From Bacillota bacterium (GTDB lineage: Bacteria > Bacillota > Sulfobacillia > JACIYH01), in the NCBI GenBank assembly GCA_030019365.1, contig JASEFA010000001.1, positions 124,001 to 188,000 of the forward strand: a stretch of DNA of 64,000 bases, given 5' to 3'. Of this stretch, positions 60,916 through 64,000 are shown piece by piece. Made by a program: the position numbers and the translations under genes. The notes beneath the pieces were generated by a model. That model was given only the letters and a program-made list of their open reading frames with translations. It was not told where the DNA came from and did no database searches. Numbering within the stretch: position 1 is the first letter of the stretch; the number at the start of each line of letters is the position of its first letter.

Positions 60916-61908
60916 ATGGGTACAGTGTTCTCTGTCGGGATTAGCGCGCGCCTCGTTCTGGACATGCACAGTCTGAACAACGAAGGTACCGAAGGGAACC
61001 AACAGTTGACGAGGATGGTGCACATCATCGATCACGCCGGACAGCGGGCAGTGGTAAACGCCATAAGCGGCGACATGTTCAAGCATATCTTCGTGGAACA
61101 CCTGGTTCCTCTGCTGGAAGAAGCCGGGGAGCCCCTATCCCCGGGAGCGAAGATTCTAGATGCCGACCGTATCAACGCACTTAACCCCGCCTTCGTTGAC
61201 TTCTGTGAAAAGGAGCAGTCCTTTACGGTCAACGGTAGAACCGAAAAGCGGATGGCAATGGAGTCCGAGATCCTCGACAAGATGCTCCAGGACTGCAGCT
61301 TGACCGACATCGCGGGTGCCCTCGTAACCCGCAGGCGTGCCGTTGGCCGTAAGTCCACCGTCGAATTCGGCTGGGTGGTGGGCCTCCCGGATCGAACCGT
61401 GACAGAACAGTATTTCCACGTCAAGTATGCCCCTGAGGGGCGGGCTGCGGCTACAGGCGCAGACACGGTTGCGGGACGTCAGGCCATATTCCATCGTCCC
61501 GCTTCTTCCGGCATATACGCACTCGTCTGCAACCTCGATGTCTGCAGAATCGGAGCAAACGATGTCACCCGGAAGGCGGCCGTCCCGGCGGCATCGCGCA
61601 AAGCACGAGCCGTAGCCGCGGTCTGGGCGCTGGCAGCGACTTTGCTCAAGCCTGCAGGGGCTCAACGAAACACGCAAAACCCCCACATTGTGGCATGTGA
61701 AGGCGCGGTCGCGGTCTCCTCGAGTTCCCTGCCTGCCCCCGTGTTCAGTCCGCTGAGCGACCGCTACGCTGACGAGGTGGGCCGAGCCGCAGAGATCCTG
61801 AACGCCATGCGTCCCGGGAGTGTGGAGGTGCGTCAGTTCAGGACCTTGTCCGAAGGGATGGAGATCCTGGCCAACATCGCTGAATCTCTGGAAGTACCGG
61901 GGGCGTGA
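60916..61908 (+). CDS. cas7: Cas7 backbone protein, DevR/Csa2-like
   Basis: A 330-residue RAMP protein forming the crRNA-binding filament of the effector. The N-terminus reads F-S-V-G-I-S-A-R-L-V-L-D-M-H-S-L-N-N-E-G-T followed by E-G-N-Q-Q, the DevR-family signature; A-I-S-G-D-M-F-K-H-I-F follows near residue 52. Insertions in the middle of the chain would make the thumb. DevR-type Cas7 occurs in subtypes I-A and I-B. ATG with CAGGGGGTGG upstream, 23 bases after the large-subunit gene. Confidence 0.88.
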   Translation: MGTVFSVGISARLVLDMHSLNNEGTEGNQQLTRMVHIIDHAGQRAVVNAISGDMFKHIFVEHLVPLLEEAGEPLSPGAKILDADRINALNPAFVDFCEKEQSFTVNGRTEKRMAMESEILDKMLQDCSLTDIAGALVTRRRAVGRKSTVEFGWVVGLPDRTVTEQYFHVKYAPEGRAAATGADTVAGRQAIFHRPASSGIYALVCNLDVCRIGANDVTRKAAVPAASRKARAVAAVWALAATLLKPAGAQRNTQNPHIVACEGAVAVSSSSLPAPVFSPLSDRYADEVGRAAEILNAMRPGSVEVRQFRTLSEGMEILANIAESLEVPGA

Positions 61909-61911
61909 GGC

Positions 61912-62712
61912 ATGAAGAGCGATTCGGGACGACCCCGCGCCCCCACGGGGGCGGGCCGCGAGGACCGTTTGAACGCGCCGGGTCCGGTCGCTGGAGTCCC
62001 GGGCCCTGGCCGGTGGCTAGTCTTCGAATACGTCCCGGTGGGCCTGTTCTCCCTTAAGTCCAGCCGCGCCACCAGTGCGGTGGGCATCACGTTACTCGTA
62101 CCCACTCCTTACGCGGTTAAGATGGCGTTCGTCGACGCGGCCTTCCGGGCTGGTTTCCCCGACGCGTTGTGCGGCAGCCTTCTCGAGAGCCTGTCGCGAG
62201 TGGAAATCCGCTTGTCTCCGCCGGCTCGGGCGGTGATAACCCGGACCTTCGTTAAGATCAGGCAAGAGTCCCGGCAAGGGGACCCTCTGCGGCCTTACGG
62301 GCCGAACGTGGCCTACCGCGAGTTTGTGCATTTCGCGGGAAGGTGGAGGTGGGCTTTTGACCTGGGTCTGCTGGAGGATCACATCGCGGAGGTGCTTGTC
62401 GAGTGCGCTCCGCACGTGAATTACGTGGGGAAACGTGGCTCTTTTGTGCAGTATGACGGCGTCTACCGGTTGCCGAATCTGGATGCGGCGTTCACTGAGC
62501 CTACCAACGGGCCGGCGGAGTGGACCATCCCTCCCCGAGCTCACATCGCTGAGTTGGATGATTTCGGGCCGGACGCTACGCTCGATGTGCTGAGCTCCTT
62601 TTCCCCCGCAGATGCTAAGGCTGGAAGGCACCGAGTGTTCGTACGCACGGTGATCCCCCTCGGGTTGGTCAATACCGGTCCTGGGTTTCGTGAGTACTCG
62701 ATGTGGGTGTAG
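61912..62712 (+). CDS. cas5: Cas5-like RAMP subunit of the effector
   Basis: A 266-residue protein in the Cas5 position, 3 bases after cas7. The first 35 residues are glycine/proline-rich and probably disordered. The fold then begins W-L-V-F-E-Y-V-P-V-G-L-F-S-L-K-S-S. The segment H-V-N-Y-V-G-K-R-G-S-F-V-Q near residue 170 corresponds to the glycine-rich G-K-R-G-S motif of Cas5 proteins. Cas5 would bind the 5-prime handle of the crRNA. The catalytic Cas6 function is encoded separately, so no nuclease role is expected. The ATG may be preceded in other members by fewer residues. Confidence 0.78.
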   Translation: MKSDSGRPRAPTGAGREDRLNAPGPVAGVPGPGRWLVFEYVPVGLFSLKSSRATSAVGITLLVPTPYAVKMAFVDAAFRAGFPDALCGSLLESLSRVEIRLSPPARAVITRTFVKIRQESRQGDPLRPYGPNVAYREFVHFAGRWRWAFDLGLLEDHIAEVLVECAPHVNYVGKRGSFVQYDGVYRLPNLDAAFTEPTNGPAEWTIPPRAHIAELDDFGPDATLDVLSSFSPADAKAGRHRVFVRTVIPLGLVNTGPGFREYSMWV

Positions 62713-62719
62713 CCGGTAA

Positions 62720-63733
62720 GTGGACGGGCATGTGATTGTGGATCAATATGGGGCGTTCGTGGGGAAACGGTCAGAGCGCCTGGTGGTCCGCCAGGGCAAA
62801 GAGGTGCTGGTGGAGGTCCCGTTCGTGAGCGTAGAGCAGGTGACCATTGCCTCGGGCGGGGTGAGCGTGTCGTCCGACGCCATCCGCGAGTGCGTGGAGC
62901 AGGGGATTCAGATCAACTTCCTTTCCGGATCGGGGAAACCGTACGCAAAGATCACCTCGCCCCACCTGTCCGGCATGGTTATCACCCGGCGCGAGCAACT
63001 CCTGGCGTACTACGACGAGCGGGGCCTCCAGCTGGCACGCTCCTTCGTGGAGGGGAAAATCCGCAACCAGATCAACGTCCTCAAGTACTTCGCGAAGCAC
63101 CGCCGGAGCATCGACGCCGCGCTGCACCGCCGGCTGTATGAGGCGGCCGAGAGGATGGATGCCGTCAGAGCGGAGCTGCACGATCTCGAGGCATCCAACG
63201 TGGAAGCCATACGCGGGCAGATGATGTCCATCGAAGGGCGGGCCGCGGACGAGTACTGGCAGATGGTGGGTGAGGTCATCCTGGGCAAGGTGGAGTTCGT
63301 GGGCCGGGAGAGGCGGGGCGCCACCGATCCCTTCAACTCCATGCTCAACTACGGCTACGGCATCCTCTACCAGCAGGCTTCCGGGGCCCTGCTGCTGGCC
63401 GGGCTGGAGCCATACGGAGGGTTCCTGCACGCCGACCGCTCCGGCAAGCCCAGCCTGGTCCTGGACTTCGTGGAAGAGTTCCGGGCCCAGGTGGTGGATC
63501 GCACCATCATCGCCATGATCAGCCGCGGTTTCGAGCCCCAGATGGAGGAAGGCCGCCTCACCCAGCCCACCCGCAGGGAGGTGGCCGACCGCGTCCTGGA
63601 GAGGCTGGAGTCCACCGAGCGGTACGAGGGGGAGAAGCACAAGGTGAAGACCATCATGCAGAGGCAGGCCCGACACCTGGCCACCTTCGTGCGGCGGGAG
63701 GGCAACTACCGGCCCTTCGTGGCCACCTGGTGA
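62720..63733 (+). CDS. cas1: CRISPR integrase Cas1
   Basis: A 337-residue Cas1 that integrates spacers together with Cas2. The N-terminal beta domain is followed by the helical catalytic domain. Metal ligands are E172 in S-I-E-G-R-A-A, H237 in F-L-H-A-D-R-S-G-K-P-S-L, and D249/E252 in L-D-F-V-E-E-F. GTG start 7 bases after the cas5 stop. From this gene onward the GC content returns to that of the surrounding chromosome, unlike cas3 to cas5. Confidence 0.95.
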   Translation: MDGHVIVDQYGAFVGKRSERLVVRQGKEVLVEVPFVSVEQVTIASGGVSVSSDAIRECVEQGIQINFLSGSGKPYAKITSPHLSGMVITRREQLLAYYDERGLQLARSFVEGKIRNQINVLKYFAKHRRSIDAALHRRLYEAAERMDAVRAELHDLEASNVEAIRGQMMSIEGRAADEYWQMVGEVILGKVEFVGRERRGATDPFNSMLNYGYGILYQQASGALLLAGLEPYGGFLHADRSGKPSLVLDFVEEFRAQVVDRTIIAMISRGFEPQMEEGRLTQPTRREVADRVLERLESTERYEGEKHKVKTIMQRQARHLATFVRREGNYRPFVATW

Positions 63734-63808
63734 GGCGTGGGCGGGCGGTCTGGCGAGGAGTTGCGGGCCGGCTGGGGTGGGTGATGCTGAGGGCGGCGGG
63801 GTGATCCG

Positions 63809-64000
63809 GTGCAGACCCTGGTGATATACGACATCGTGGATGACCGCCTGCGCACGAAGATCTCGGAGACCTGCAAGGACTACGGGCTCCAGCGCATCCA
63901 GTACAGCGCCTTCTTCGGCTATCTCAACCGCAACCGGCGGGAGGAACTCCAGCAGAGGCTCAAGCGCCTGCTGGGCAGGAAAGAAGGGAACATCCAGATC
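63809..64000 (+). CDS. cas2: CRISPR adaptation protein Cas2, N-terminal part (cut by window edge)
   Basis: The first 64 residues of Cas2, the ferredoxin-fold partner that bridges Cas1 dimers. It starts L-V-I-Y-D-I-V-D-D-R-L-R with the conserved aspartate, then G-L-Q-R-I-Q-Y-S-A-F-F-G-Y-L. The GTG at 63809 lies about 75 bases after cas1, and the gene runs off the window. Any cas4 and the CRISPR array would be expected beyond it. Confidence 0.92.
   Translation, partial: MQTLVIYDIVDDRLRTKISETCKDYGLQRIQYSAFFGYLNRNRREELQQRLKRLLGRKEGNIQI

Noticed and set aside
54375-64000. CRISPR repeat-spacer array
   Set aside because: The gaps around the cas genes (54375-54524, 55491-55727, 63734-63808) contain no repeated 25-40 bp units with spacers. 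The array is probably beyond cas2.
1-64000. tRNA or rRNA genes, insertion sequences or prophage
   Set aside because: No cloverleaf with a CCA-end context, no rRNA-like stretch and no transposase, integrase or phage structural gene was recognised in any frame.

Overview
The window looks like chromosomal DNA from a GC-rich, endospore-forming member of the Bacillota (Firmicutes). The evidence is a division/cell-wall cluster in Bacillus-like order running into spoIIGA-sigE-sigG-spoIIR and a divIVA-ileS tail, a MurE with the DNPR signature of meso-diaminopimelate ligases, and heavy use of GTG and TTG starts behind strong GGAGG-type ribosome binding sites. Deep GC-rich lineages such as Limnochordia, Thermaerobacter-like or Symbiobacterium-like groups are plausible, but the genus cannot be read from this sequence.

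Region by region. 1-9983 (+) is a C4-dicarboxylate operon: succinate dehydrogenase anchors and flavoprotein, a CitE-type lyase, a SucC/SucD-type acyl-CoA ligase, an MmgE/PrpD protein, a two-subunit iron-sulfur fumarase and an M20 amidohydrolase. 10090-11661 (-) is a phytoene-desaturase-like flavoprotein and 11884-13113 (+) a class V aminotransferase. 13201-18152 (-) is a carbohydrate block: a GH94 phosphorylase, a BON protein, an alpha/alpha-barrel protein and a GT4 glycosyltransferase. 18298-36784 (+) is the dcw cluster: mraZ, rsmH, ftsL, spoVD/ftsI, murE, murF, mraY, ftsW/spoVE, murG, murC, murB, murA, divIB, a DUF881 gene, sbp, ftsA and ftsZ; murD is absent. 36882-40462 holds an aldo/keto reductase (-), a membrane-anchored nuclease-like gene and a second SdhA-family flavoprotein. 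40463-40953 is repeat-rich non-coding DNA. 40954-44585 carries spoIIGA, sigE, sigG and spoIIR. 44672-51367 carries ylmC, pgeF, an HlyD-like protein, yggS, divIVA, a DUF167 gene and ileS. 51441-54374 holds an HD protein (-), an Asp/Glu racemase, an ACT-like protein and a Nudix protein. 54525-64000 is a type I CRISPR-Cas locus: cas6, a WYL regulator, cas3, a cas8-like gene, cas7, cas5, cas1 and the start of cas2. No repeat-spacer array is visible.

How the genes work together. The first operon can be read as succinate to fumarate to malate, then malyl-CoA, then acetyl-CoA plus glyoxylate (or the C5 equivalent through citramalyl-CoA); the substrates are inferred. The dcw block makes lipid II and the divisome. 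It leads into the forespore-to-mother-cell signalling set: SpoIIR triggers SpoIIGA, which activates pro-sigma-E, and sigma-G has a good sigma-F-type promoter in front of it. The CRISPR locus is a mosaic. Its effector genes (about 56.8-62.7 kb) are visibly less GC-rich than cas6/WYL on one side and cas1/cas2 on the other. Its Cas3 has the HD domain at the C-terminus, and its presumed large subunit belongs to a family I do not recognise.

Several short tandem repeats stand out: a triplicated ribosome-binding-site/start unit before sdhA, in-frame repeats in ftsL, the ACT gene and the Nudix gene, and non-coding repeats before spoIIGA and sigG.
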